Assembly (NCBI RefSeq): GCF_023266035.1
Contig: NZ_JAHFRY010000028.1
Location: 1-37,332, forward strand
From: Nevskia sp.
GTDB taxonomy: Bacteria; Pseudomonadota; Gammaproteobacteria; Nevskiales; Nevskiaceae
DNA: 37,332 nucleotides
Direction of reading: 5' to 3'
A program made the translations under genes and the position numbers. Below, one piece after another: positions 24,419 through 31,919 of this stretch. Within the stretch, counting starts at the first letter, position 1, and the number at the start of each line of letters is the position of its first letter. A model generated the notes under the pieces. The model made no database searches and had not been told where the DNA came from. It saw only the letters and a program-made list of their open reading frames with translations.

Positions 24419-26581
24419 ATGAGCACAGCCACGATGCCAGCCGACTCTGCCACTGCCAGCAACAAAGATGTTCGCGTCCATCACCGCGCCTGCAATCTCT
24501 GCGAAGCGATCTGCGGCCTGGAAATCCGCGTCGCCGGTGGCGAGATCCTGTCGATCCGCCCGGACGATGCTGACCCCTTGTCGCTGGGCCACATCTGCCC
24601 GAAAGCGGTGGCGCTGAAAGACTTGTACGAGGACGGTGATCGTCTGCGAAAACCACTTCGCCGTACCGAATCCGGCTGGCAGGAAATGGCCTGGGATGAC
24701 GCCTTCGATCTGGTGGCGGACCGCCTGTGCAGCATCGTCGAACAGCACGGTGGCGATGCCGTCGCCAACTATCTCGGCAACCCGACCGTGCACAACTACG
24801 GCGGCCTGACTCACGGCCCGCGCTTCCTCGGCACGATCAAGACCAAGAACCGCTTTTCGGCGACTTCAGTCGACCAGTTGCCGCATCAGCTGCTTGCCTA
24901 CTGGATGTATGGCCACCAGCTGCTGGTGCCGATCGCCGATATCGATCGCACGGATTATCTGCTGGTGCTCGGCGCCAATCCGATGGCCTCCAATGGCAGC
25001 CTGATGACGGTGCCGGCGTTCCCGAAACGCCTGAAAGCACTGCAGGCGCGCGGCGGCCGCATGGTGGTGCTCGATCCGCGCCGCTCGGAAACCGCGGAGG
25101 TTGCCGACGAGCATCTGTTCATTCGCCCCGGCACCGACGCCGCATTCCTCGCCGGCCTGCTGAAAGTCATCGACAACGACAACCTTGGCCATCCGGGCAA
25201 GCTGGCGGCGATGGAGGATGGGCTGGAAGTGGCGCTGGCCGATATCGGCGCGCTCGATCTCGACAAGCTCGCCGCCCATTGCGGCATCAAGGTCGAGACC
25301 ATCCAGCGCATCGCCCGCGAGTTCGCCGCCGCGCCGCGTGCCGCCGCCTATGGCCGCATGGGCGTATCGACGCAGCAGCACGGGACCCTGTGCCAGTGGC
25401 TGATCCAGTTGCTGAACATCGTTACCGGCAATCTCGACCGCGAGGGCGGGGCGATGTTCACGCGCCCGGCGGTCGATCTGGTCGACAACCCGACCTCGCG
25501 GCCCGGCAGCTTCGGTCGCTGGAAAAGCCGCGTGCGGGGCCTGCCGGAGTTCGGCGGCGAGTTGCCGGTTGCAGCACTTGCCGAAGAAGTGCTGACCCCT
25601 GGCGAGGGACAAGTCCGCGCGCTGATCACGGTCGCCGGCAACCCGGTGCTGTCGACGCCGAACGGCACCCAGCTCGATCGCGCGCTGGACTCGCTGGCGT
25701 TCATGGTCGCCGTCGATTTCTATCTGAACGAAACCACGCGCCACGCCGACGTGATCCTGCCGCCCACCTGCACCCTGGAGCACGACCACTACGACCTGAT
25801 CTTCCACAGCTTCGCCGTGCGCAATACCGCGCGCTACAGCGAAGCGCTGTTCGAGCGACCGGCCGATGCGCGGCACGACTGGGAGATCTTCGAAGCGCTC
25901 GGCGATCGCATCGCCAAGCGGTTGGGAGCCAAGCGCGCGCCGCATCCGCGGCCCGATCAGGTCATCGACATGGGGCTGCGCATCGGCCCCTACGGCGGCA
26001 TGAAGAAGCATCCGCTGAACCTGTCGCTGGCGGCATTGAAAGCGGCGCCGCATGGCGTCGATCTCGGCGCTCTGGAACCCTGTCTGCCGGAGCGGCTGGC
26101 CAACCCCGGCAAGTTCATCCTCTGCGCGCCGCCGGAGATGATTGCCGCACTCGCGGTGTTCGCCTCCGAGCTGGACGATGACAAGCCTGGTGCCGCGCTA
26201 TCGCTGATCGGCCGTCGCCATGTGCGCAGCAACAACTCGTGGATGCACAACTCGCAGCGGCTGGTGAAAGGGCCGGTGCGCAATCACCTGCTGATGCACC
26301 CGGACGATCTCGCCGCCCATGGCCTTGCCGATGGCGCGATGGTGCGCGTGGCGTCGAGAGTCGGTGCCGTCGATGTCATCGTCGAAGCCAGCGACACGAT
26401 GCTGCCGGGCGTGGTCAGCCTGCCGCATGGCTGGGGCCACGATCGCAGCGGCACGCGCATCGGCATTGCCGAAGCCCATGCCGGCGTCAGCCCGAACGAT
26501 CTGACCGATGAGCTGCGGCTCGATGCGGTCAGCGGCAACGCTGCCCTCAATGGCGTGCCGGTGACGGTGATCGCCGCCTGA
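24419..26581 (+). CDS. Molybdopterin (bis-MGD) oxidoreductase, cytoplasmic, single subunit
   Basis: This 720-residue member of the DMSO-reductase superfamily binds bis-MGD and one [4Fe-4S] cluster. The cluster motif is C25-x2-C28-x3-C32 with C60 in GHICPKA. Next come cofactor-binding segments (LGNPTVHNYGG, LVLGANPMASNG, VVLDPRRSETAE), then EHDHYDLIFHSFAVRN and the C-terminal molydop_binding domain (SNNSWMHNSQRLVKG, VSLPHGWGHDRSGTRIG). No Tat signal is seen, so it should stay in the cytoplasm. The region expected to supply the Mo ligand reads TSVDQLPH, with no selenocysteine TGA and no obvious Cys. No partner electron-transfer subunit is adjacent. The substrate is unknown. Confidence 0.9.
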   Translation: MSTATMPADSATASNKDVRVHHRACNLCEAICGLEIRVAGGEILSIRPDDADPLSLGHICPKAVALKDLYEDGDRLRKPLRRTESGWQEMAWDDAFDLVADRLCSIVEQHGGDAVANYLGNPTVHNYGGLTHGPRFLGTIKTKNRFSATSVDQLPHQLLAYWMYGHQLLVPIADIDRTDYLLVLGANPMASNGSLMTVPAFPKRLKALQARGGRMVVLDPRRSETAEVADEHLFIRPGTDAAFLAGLLKVIDNDNLGHPGKLAAMEDGLEVALADIGALDLDKLAAHCGIKVETIQRIAREFAAAPRAAAYGRMGVSTQQHGTLCQWLIQLLNIVTGNLDREGGAMFTRPAVDLVDNPTSRPGSFGRWKSRVRGLPEFGGELPVAALAEEVLTPGEGQVRALITVAGNPVLSTPNGTQLDRALDSLAFMVAVDFYLNETTRHADVILPPTCTLEHDHYDLIFHSFAVRNTARYSEALFERPADARHDWEIFEALGDRIAKRLGAKRAPHPRPDQVIDMGLRIGPYGGMKKHPLNLSLAALKAAPHGVDLGALEPCLPERLANPGKFILCAPPEMIAALAVFASELDDDKPGAALSLIGRRHVRSNNSWMHNSQRLVKGPVRNHLLMHPDDLAAHGLADGAMVRVASRVGAVDVIVEASDTMLPGVVSLPHGWGHDRSGTRIGIAEAHAGVSPNDLTDELRLDAVSGNAALNGVPVTVIAA

Positions 26582-26595
26582 AAACCGAAGCCCGC

Positions 26596-27111
26596 ATGTT
26601 CAATCTCGAAGCGAAATTCCGGCTGCCGGACCACGCCGCGGCACAAGCAGCTGCCATCGCGATTGGCTACCAGCCGGAAGCTGTGCTCAAGCAGCGCGAT
26701 ACCTTTTTCGTCGTCGCCAGCGGCAAGCTCAAGCTGCGCGAGGAAGCGCGGGATGGTGCACGACACGCCTACCTGATCGGCTACGGCCGGGTCGAGCGCG
26801 AGGGCCTGCAGCTCAGCGAGTACCAGATGGTGCCGGTGCCCGATCCGGAAGCGATGCGCAGCCTGCTCGCCGGCACGCTCGGGGTGCTGGCCACCGTCGC
26901 CAAGCGGCGGACCTTGCTGCTGTGCCGCAACGTGCGGCTGCATCTCGACGAAGTCGACGGCCTCGGTTTTTTTGGCGAGATCGAAGCCGTGGTGCCTGAC
27001 GACGGCGATCCGGAAGCCGAGCGGGCGTTCGTCGATACAACGCTGGCGGCGCTGGGCGTGTCGCGCGCCGAGCTGATCGAAGGCTCGTATTTCGAGCTGG
27101 CTCGCACATGA
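26596..27111 (+). CDS. CYTH-domain protein (class IV adenylate cyclase/triphosphatase-like)
   Basis: This 171-residue protein has the CYTH fold, a metal-dependent tunnel that binds triphosphates. The first strand reads MFNLEAKFRL, so the usual E-x-E-x-K has become N-x-E-x-K. Then come KQRDTFFVVASGKLKLREE (the D-T-Y/F-F and K-L-R-x-E strands), RTLLLCRNVRLHLDEVDGLGFFGEIE and a C-terminal segment ending with SYFELA, which matches CYTH enzymes such as CyaB. It follows the oxidoreductase by 14 bases and overlaps the next gene as ATGA. Activity (cyclase, thiamine-triphosphatase or other) is not clear, and the first glutamate is missing. Confidence 0.85.
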   Translation: MFNLEAKFRLPDHAAAQAAAIAIGYQPEAVLKQRDTFFVVASGKLKLREEARDGARHAYLIGYGRVEREGLQLSEYQMVPVPDPEAMRSLLAGTLGVLATVAKRRTLLLCRNVRLHLDEVDGLGFFGEIEAVVPDDGDPEAERAFVDTTLAALGVSRAELIEGSYFELART

Positions 27112-28181
27112 GGCAGTGCCTGCTGCTGATCGCCAGCGTGCTGCTGTCCGGCTGCTCGACCCTGGACTACTACGCGCACATGGCCAAAGGCCAGTTCGAG
27201 CTGCTGCGCAGCCGGCAGCCGATCGCCAAATTGATCGCCGATCCGGCGACCGACGACAAGCTCAAGGCCAAGCTCAAGCTGGCGCTGGAAGCACGCGCAT
27301 TTGCCTCCGACACGCTCGGGCTGCCACGCAATGGCAGCTATACGAGCTACGCCGATCTCGGCCGTCCCTGGGTGCTGCAGAACCTGTTCGCGACGCTTGA
27401 ATTTTCGCTGGATGCCGTCGAGCACTGCTTCCCGATCGCCGGCTGCGTCGCCTATCGCGGCTATTACGACGAGGTTCGTCTCAAAGCCGAAGCCGAGCGG
27501 CTGAAGGCGCAGGGCAACGAGGTCTACATCGGCCAGGTGCCGGCGTACTCGACGCTCGGCTGGTTCGACGATCCAGTGCTCAATACCATGCTGCGCTGGG
27601 ACGATGACGAACTCGCCGGCACCGTCTTTCACGAGCTGGCGCATCAGCAGCTGTATCTGCAGGGTGATACCCGCTTCAACGAATCCTTCGCCAGCTTCGT
27701 CGAGCAGCAGGGGCTGCGTCAGTGGCGCGCGGCGCGTCATCAAGCGGCTGAAAGCAGTATTCGCAGCGAACGGGCTGATCAGTTCGCGGCCCTGATCCTC
27801 GCCACTCGCGAGCGCCTGCAGAAGCTTTACGCGAGCGGCATCGCCGAGGCCGAGATGCGCAGCGCGAAGCAGGCCGAGTTCGAACGTTTGCGGGCCGATT
27901 ACCGCCAGCTACGCGATGGCGCCTGGCAGGGCTACGCCGGTTACGACGGCTGGATGGCCGAGGAATTGAACAACGCCAAGCTGCTGCCGTTCGGGCTCTA
28001 CCATCAGTGGCTGCCGGGCTTCGCGAAGCTGTTCGACGAAGCCGGCGGCGACTGGTCACGCTTCTACGCCGCGGCGAAAAAGCTGGCCGATGGTGAGCCG
28101 GCACAACGAGCCGCCACACTTGAAGTTCCAGACCCTGAAGTATCTGGCCCCGAAGTAACTGACACGTCCGCGACGCCATGA
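27108..28181 (+). CDS. Zinc-dependent aminopeptidase lipoprotein (PF10023-like)
   Basis: This 357-residue periplasmic lipoprotein has lipobox LLSGC (cysteine at residue 16) followed by STLDYYAHMAKGQFELL, the characteristic start of this putative aminopeptidase family. The zinc motif HELAHQQLY (H-E-x-x-H) lies near the middle (about residue 176). NESFASFVEQQGLRQW supplies the downstream glutamate. The tail is an imperfect 3 x 15-base repeat that encodes EVPDP/EVSGP/EVTDT. Start and stop overlap neighbours as ATGA, so it is co-translated with the CYTH gene and rsmE. Substrate unknown. Confidence 0.88.
   Translation: MRQCLLLIASVLLSGCSTLDYYAHMAKGQFELLRSRQPIAKLIADPATDDKLKAKLKLALEARAFASDTLGLPRNGSYTSYADLGRPWVLQNLFATLEFSLDAVEHCFPIAGCVAYRGYYDEVRLKAEAERLKAQGNEVYIGQVPAYSTLGWFDDPVLNTMLRWDDDELAGTVFHELAHQQLYLQGDTRFNESFASFVEQQGLRQWRAARHQAAESSIRSERADQFAALILATRERLQKLYASGIAEAEMRSAKQAEFERLRADYRQLRDGAWQGYAGYDGWMAEELNNAKLLPFGLYHQWLPGFAKLFDEAGGDWSRFYAAAKKLADGEPAQRAATLEVPDPEVSGPEVTDTSATP
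28122..28166 (+). repeat. 3 x 15-base tandem repeat inside the aminopeptidase gene end
   Basis: Three 15-base units starting GAAGT follow each other (28122-28136, 28137-28151, 28152-28166). Each encodes Glu-Val followed by three residues. They lie outside the catalytic domain, so unit number could vary without loss of function. Confidence 0.6.
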
Positions 28182-28900
28182 CCCGTATCCACATCGCCGT
28201 GCCGCTGACCGTCGGCGCCAGCCTCGAACTGCCCGATGACGCAGCGCGCCACGTCGCCCAGGTGCTGCGCATGAAGGTCGGCGAGCCGCTGACCCTGTTC
28301 AACGGCGACGGCGGCGAATACGCGGCGACGATCACGGCGACCGGCCGGCGCGATGTCTCGGTCAGCGTCGACCGCTTCGATCCGGTCGATCGCGAATCGC
28401 GGCTCGACATCACGCTGGCCCAGTGCGTGTCGAAAGGCGAGCGCATGGACTACACGGTGCAGAAGGCAGTCGAGCTGGGCGTCACCCGCATCCTGCCGCT
28501 GCTGTCCGAGCGCAGCGTGGTCAAGCTCGATGCCGAGCGCTGGGACAAGAAGCTGGAGCACTGGCGCGGCATCGCGACATCGGCCTGCGAACAGAGTGGC
28601 CGCACCCGGCTGCCGGAAGTGTTGCCGGTACAGAGGCTCGACGCCTGGCTGGCGAGCAGCGATCAGGCGCTGCGCCTGGTGCTGGCGCCGACCGAATCGG
28701 TGTCGCTGCGCAGCTTGCCGGCGGCAGCGAGCATCGCGCTGCTGATCGGCCCGGAAGGCGGGCTGTCGGACAACGAGATCGCCGCCGCGCGCCGCGCCGG
28801 CTGCGTCGGCATCGGCCTTGGGCCGCGGGTGTTACGGACCGAGACGGCGGGCGTCGCGGCACTCGCCGCGCTGCAACTGCTCTGGGGCGATCTGGGCTGA
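28178..28900 (+). CDS. rsmE: 16S rRNA (uracil1498-N3)-methyltransferase
   Basis: This 240-residue SPOUT-class methyltransferase methylates uridine 1498 of 16S rRNA using S-adenosylmethionine. The N-terminal PUA-like part holds HVAQVLRMKVGEPLTLFNGDGGEY, the RsmE signature. The knot domain has LIGPEGGLSDNEI and LGPRVLRTETAGVAAL, which bind the cofactor. QCVSKGERMDYTVQKAVELGV is also typical. The length matches E. coli RsmE. The ATG overlaps the aminopeptidase stop as ATGA. Confidence 0.95.
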   Translation: MTRIHIAVPLTVGASLELPDDAARHVAQVLRMKVGEPLTLFNGDGGEYAATITATGRRDVSVSVDRFDPVDRESRLDITLAQCVSKGERMDYTVQKAVELGVTRILPLLSERSVVKLDAERWDKKLEHWRGIATSACEQSGRTRLPEVLPVQRLDAWLASSDQALRLVLAPTESVSLRSLPAAASIALLIGPEGGLSDNEIAAARRAGCVGIGLGPRVLRTETAGVAALAALQLLWGDLG

Positions 28901-28935
28901 TTCAGGGCCTGCTGTGCAGCGGATGCGAGCCTGAG

Positions 28936-28949
28936 GCGCATAATTGCGC
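28936..28949. promoter_or_regulatory. Palindrome with -10-like core upstream of pyrC
   Basis: GCGCA-TAAT-TGCGC is a perfect five-base-pair dyad, 25 bases before the pyrC ATG at 28974. Its centre contains CATAAT (28939-28944), which could act as a -10 element. No convincing -35 is present. It could equally be a regulator site. Confidence 0.3.
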
Positions 28950-28973
28950 AGGTCCGAACCTCCGCAAACCGCC

Positions 28974-30296
28974 ATGCTGATCACCAACGCCATCCTCATC
29001 AACGAAGGCCGCCGTTTCGAGGCGGATCTGCTGATTCGCGGCGAGCGCATCGAAAAGATCGCGCCGAAGATCACGGCTCCGGCCGGCGTCGAAGTGTTCG
29101 ATGCCAAGGGTCGCCTGCTGCTGCCCGGCCTGATCGACGATCAGGTCCATTTCCGCGAGCCGGGTCTGACCGCGAAGGGCGATCTGGCCAGCGAATCGGC
29201 GGCTGCCGTTGCCGGTGGCGTGACCAGTTTCATGGACATGCCGAACGTCAATCCGCAGACCATCACGCGCGCCGCACTGGCGGACAAATATCGCATCGCC
29301 GCCGGCCGCACTTTCGCGAACCACGCGTTCTACATGGGCACCACCAACGACAATCTCAGCGAGCTGGAAGCGCTGCAGAAGGGTGAGGCCTGCGCGATCA
29401 AGATCTTCATGGGGGCATCCACCGGCAACATGCTGGTCGACAACCCGGACACGCTCGACAAGATCTTCCAGCGCGCGCCGGTGATGATCGTCACCCATTG
29501 CGAAGACACGCCGATGATCAAGATCGCCGAGGACGCGGCGCGCGAGAAGTACGGCGAAGAGGTGCCGTTCTCCGAGCATCCCTACATCCGCTCGGCCGCC
29601 GCCTGCTACAAGTCCACCGAGCTGGCCGTCGGCCTGTCGGACAAGCACGGTACCCGCCTGCACGTGCTGCACATGACCTCGGCGAGCGAGCTGCATTTCT
29701 TTGCCAAGGGTGATGCGCGCACCAAGCGGATCAGTGTCGAGGCCTGCGTCCATCACCTGTATTTCGACGAGTCCTGGTATGCGACCTTGGGCTCGAAGCT
29801 GAAGTGCAACCCGGCCGTGAAGTCGGCGACCGATCGCGAAGCGCTGATCGCAGCCGTGCGCGATGGCGTCATCGACATCATCGCCACCGACCATGCGCCG
29901 CACACCGCTGCCGAGAAGGCCAACAGCTACTTCAAGGCGCCGAGCGGCCTGCCGCTGGTGCAGCACTCGCTGCTGGCGCTGATGGAGCTGGTCGAGCGTG
30001 GCGAGCTGCCGCTGGAGACCGTTGTCCAGCGCGCCTGCCATACGCCGGCCGAGCGCTTCGGCGTCGTCGATCGCGGCTATCTGCGCGAAGGCGGTTACGC
30101 CGATCTGGTGGTCGTCGATCCGAACGGCGTCACCGACGTGACGCCGGAAAGCCTGCGCTACAAGTGCGGCTGGTCGCCGTTCGACGGCCATCGCTTCAAG
30201 GCGCGCATCGACGCGACCTGGGTCAATGGCAAGCTGGTTTATCGCGATGGTGTGCTGCGTCCGCAGGCCTTCGGTCAACGGCTGCAATTCGCGTGA
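28974..30296 (+). CDS. pyrC: Dihydroorotase
   Basis: This 440-residue amidohydrolase catalyses the third step of pyrimidine synthesis, closing carbamoyl-aspartate to dihydroorotate. After the N-terminal strands (MLITNAILINEGRRF) the first metal motif reads IDDQVHFREPGL, where the usual H-x-H has glutamine first (Q57, H59). The remaining ligands are present: carboxylated lysine K143 in AIKIFMGAS, H175 in THCED, the histidine in LHVLHMTSASE and the aspartate in IATDHAPHTAAEK. I chose ATG 28974, as the ten residues upstream do not look coding. Its TGA overlaps the GTG of the tag gene. Length and motifs fit a class-I-like dihydroorotase. Confidence 0.9.
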   Translation: MLITNAILINEGRRFEADLLIRGERIEKIAPKITAPAGVEVFDAKGRLLLPGLIDDQVHFREPGLTAKGDLASESAAAVAGGVTSFMDMPNVNPQTITRAALADKYRIAAGRTFANHAFYMGTTNDNLSELEALQKGEACAIKIFMGASTGNMLVDNPDTLDKIFQRAPVMIVTHCEDTPMIKIAEDAAREKYGEEVPFSEHPYIRSAAACYKSTELAVGLSDKHGTRLHVLHMTSASELHFFAKGDARTKRISVEACVHHLYFDESWYATLGSKLKCNPAVKSATDREALIAAVRDGVIDIIATDHAPHTAAEKANSYFKAPSGLPLVQHSLLALMELVERGELPLETVVQRACHTPAERFGVVDRGYLREGGYADLVVVDPNGVTDVTPESLRYKCGWSPFDGHRFKARIDATWVNGKLVYRDGVLRPQAFGQRLQFA

Positions 30297-30865
30297 GCAC
30301 AGCGTTGCCGCCCACGCCTTGCGCGTGGGCGATGAAGACGGCGGGCGAGCGCGCCTATCACGACACGGAGTGGGGCCGCCCGGTTCATGACGACAAGGTG
30401 CTGTTCGAGTTCCTGATCCTCGAAGGGGCTCAGGCGGGCTTGAGCTGGTCGACGATTCTCGCCAAGCGCGACAGTTATCGCCGCGCTTTCCATGGCTTCG
30501 ATGCGAAGAAGATCGCTGCCTATACCGATGCCGATCGCGAGCGCCTGATGGCCGATGCCGGCATCGTCCGCAACAAGCTCAAGATCAACGCGACCATCGG
30601 CAATGCGCAGGCTTATCTCAAGCTCTGCGAGGAGCATGGCAGCCTCGATGCCTGGTTGTGGAAGCATGTCGGTGGCAAGCCCATCGTCAATCGCTGGACC
30701 GACATGAAGCAGGTGCCGGCCCGCACCGAGCTGAGCGACACGATCAGCAAGGCGCTGCTCAAGCGTGGCTTCAAGTTCGTCGGCACGACGATCATCTACG
30801 CCTATCTGCAGGCAGTGGGTGTGGTCGACGATCACCTGGTCGGCTGCCCGTCGAAATCGAGTTAG
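30293..30865 (+). CDS. tag: DNA-3-methyladenine glycosylase I
   Basis: This 190-residue base-excision enzyme removes 3-methyladenine from DNA. The core motif AYHDTEWGRPVHDDKVLFEFLILEGAQAGLSW is the standard Tag start. The zinc ligands are visible as a cysteine in CAWA, the histidine in YHDTEWG and the late H-x3-C in DDHLVGCP. FKFVGTTIIYAYLQAVGVVDDH matches the family C-terminus. The start is GTG 30293, overlapping the pyrC stop as GTGA. Upstream in-frame sequence is the pyrC shadow. Confidence 0.93.
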   Translation: MSTALPPTPCAWAMKTAGERAYHDTEWGRPVHDDKVLFEFLILEGAQAGLSWSTILAKRDSYRRAFHGFDAKKIAAYTDADRERLMADAGIVRNKLKINATIGNAQAYLKLCEEHGSLDAWLWKHVGGKPIVNRWTDMKQVPARTELSDTISKALLKRGFKFVGTTIIYAYLQAVGVVDDHLVGCPSKSS

Positions 30866-30896
30866 CGCATTTTTTCTTCAAATCCTTACAAGCACT

Positions 30897-30979
30897 CGTC
30901 ATTCCCGCGCAGGCGGGAATCCAGTTCTGATGCGGCGCGCTACGGCGAAAACTGGATGCCCACCTGCGCGGGCATGACG
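30897..30979. repeat. MITE/REP-like inverted repeat (GTCATTCCCGCG type)
   Basis: The arms CGTCATTCCCGCGCAGGCGG... (30897-30926) and its inverted partner (30950-30979) are 30 bases each and match at 27 of 30 positions, with 23 bases between. The core GTCATTCCCGCG...GCGGGAATCCA is a well-known repetitive intergenic element of many proteobacteria. It lies after tag and before the AEC transporter gene and may end the tag transcript. Other copies should exist in the genome. Confidence 0.75.
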
Positions 30980-31014
30980 GAATTTTATGTCGTCATTAAC
31001 TTAGAAACGCTCCA

Positions 31015-31917
31015 ATGAGCGCAATCCTGCTGTTGGCCCTGTGTCTGGGCATCGGTCTCGCCATGGCGCGCGATCAGCGCCTGCCGCCGGGCGCACCTCA
31101 GGCGCTGAATTTCTGGATCGTCAATGTCGCGCTGCCGGCGCTGATCCTGGTCGAGATTCCCAAGCTCCACTTCAGCCGCGAACTGCTGTTCCCGGCGATA
31201 GCGCCCTGGTTCGTGTTCTTCGGCGCGATCGCGGTGTTCAGCGTCACCGGCCGCCGTCGCAACTGGAGCCGTGGCACCACCGGCGCGATGATCCTGACCT
31301 GCGGCCTCGGCAACACGGCCTACATGGGCCTGGCGATGATCGAGGCGCTGCGCGGGCCGGAACTGGTCGGCGCGGCGGTGATCGCCGACCAGTTCGGTTC
31401 GTTCACGATGCTGTCGATCGGTGGCGTGATCGTCGCCGCCTATTTTTCCGGCGCGCAGCCGACGGCGGCGCAGATCGTCCGCCGCGTGTTCGGTTTCACG
31501 CCGTTCCTGGCCCTGGTGATCGCGCTGGTGCTGTGGCCGCTCGGTGGCCTGCCGGAGATCCTGCAGACGGTGCTGACCCGCATCGGTCAGACCCTGACGC
31601 CGCTGGCGCTGTTCTCGGTCGGCCTGCAGCTGAAGTTCCGCGGCATCGGCGAGCACCGCCTGACCCTGCTCGGCGGCCTCGGCTGGAAAATGCTGTTCGC
31701 ACCGCTGCTCGTCTGGGGCGCGGCCCTGGCGCTGCGCCTCGACGTCAATGGACCGATTGCGGTTGCCGGCATCCTGCAATGCGCGATGCCGCCGATGGTC
31801 ACCGCCGGCATCCTTGCCGAGCAGTACAAGCTCAATCCGAGCCTGGCGAATCTGGTGATCGGCATCGGCACGGTGCTGTCGCTGATCACGCTGCCGCTGG
31901 CGTCGATGCTGCTGTAG
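31015..31917 (+). CDS. AEC-family (auxin efflux carrier-like) transporter
   Basis: This 300-residue membrane protein has about ten hydrophobic segments, starting MSAILLLALCLGIGLAMARD. The family features are the early LNFWIVNVALPALILVEIP, the mid segment ILTCGLGNTAYMGLAMI (Mem_trans family, conserved N-T-A/G-Y/F) and the late helices VAGILQCAMPPMVTAGILAEQY and LANLVIGIGTVLSLITLPL. Family members export or import small carboxylates or related solutes; the substrate here is unknown. It ends three bases before the convergent fusion gene. The start is ATG 31015, after the palindromic element. Confidence 0.88.
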   Translation: MSAILLLALCLGIGLAMARDQRLPPGAPQALNFWIVNVALPALILVEIPKLHFSRELLFPAIAPWFVFFGAIAVFSVTGRRRNWSRGTTGAMILTCGLGNTAYMGLAMIEALRGPELVGAAVIADQFGSFTMLSIGGVIVAAYFSGAQPTAAQIVRRVFGFTPFLALVIALVLWPLGGLPEILQTVLTRIGQTLTPLALFSVGLQLKFRGIGEHRLTLLGGLGWKMLFAPLLVWGAALALRLDVNGPIAVAGILQCAMPPMVTAGILAEQYKLNPSLANLVIGIGTVLSLITLPLASMLL

Positions 31918-31919
31918 CG

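Noticed and set aside
24866-26053. 395-residue minus-strand frame inside the molybdopterin oxidoreductase gene
   Set aside because: Antisense shadow, rich in Arg/Gln/His, no motif.
28902-30287. 461-residue minus-strand frame opposite pyrC
   Set aside because: pyrC has all amidohydrolase motifs; the opposite frame has low-complexity character.
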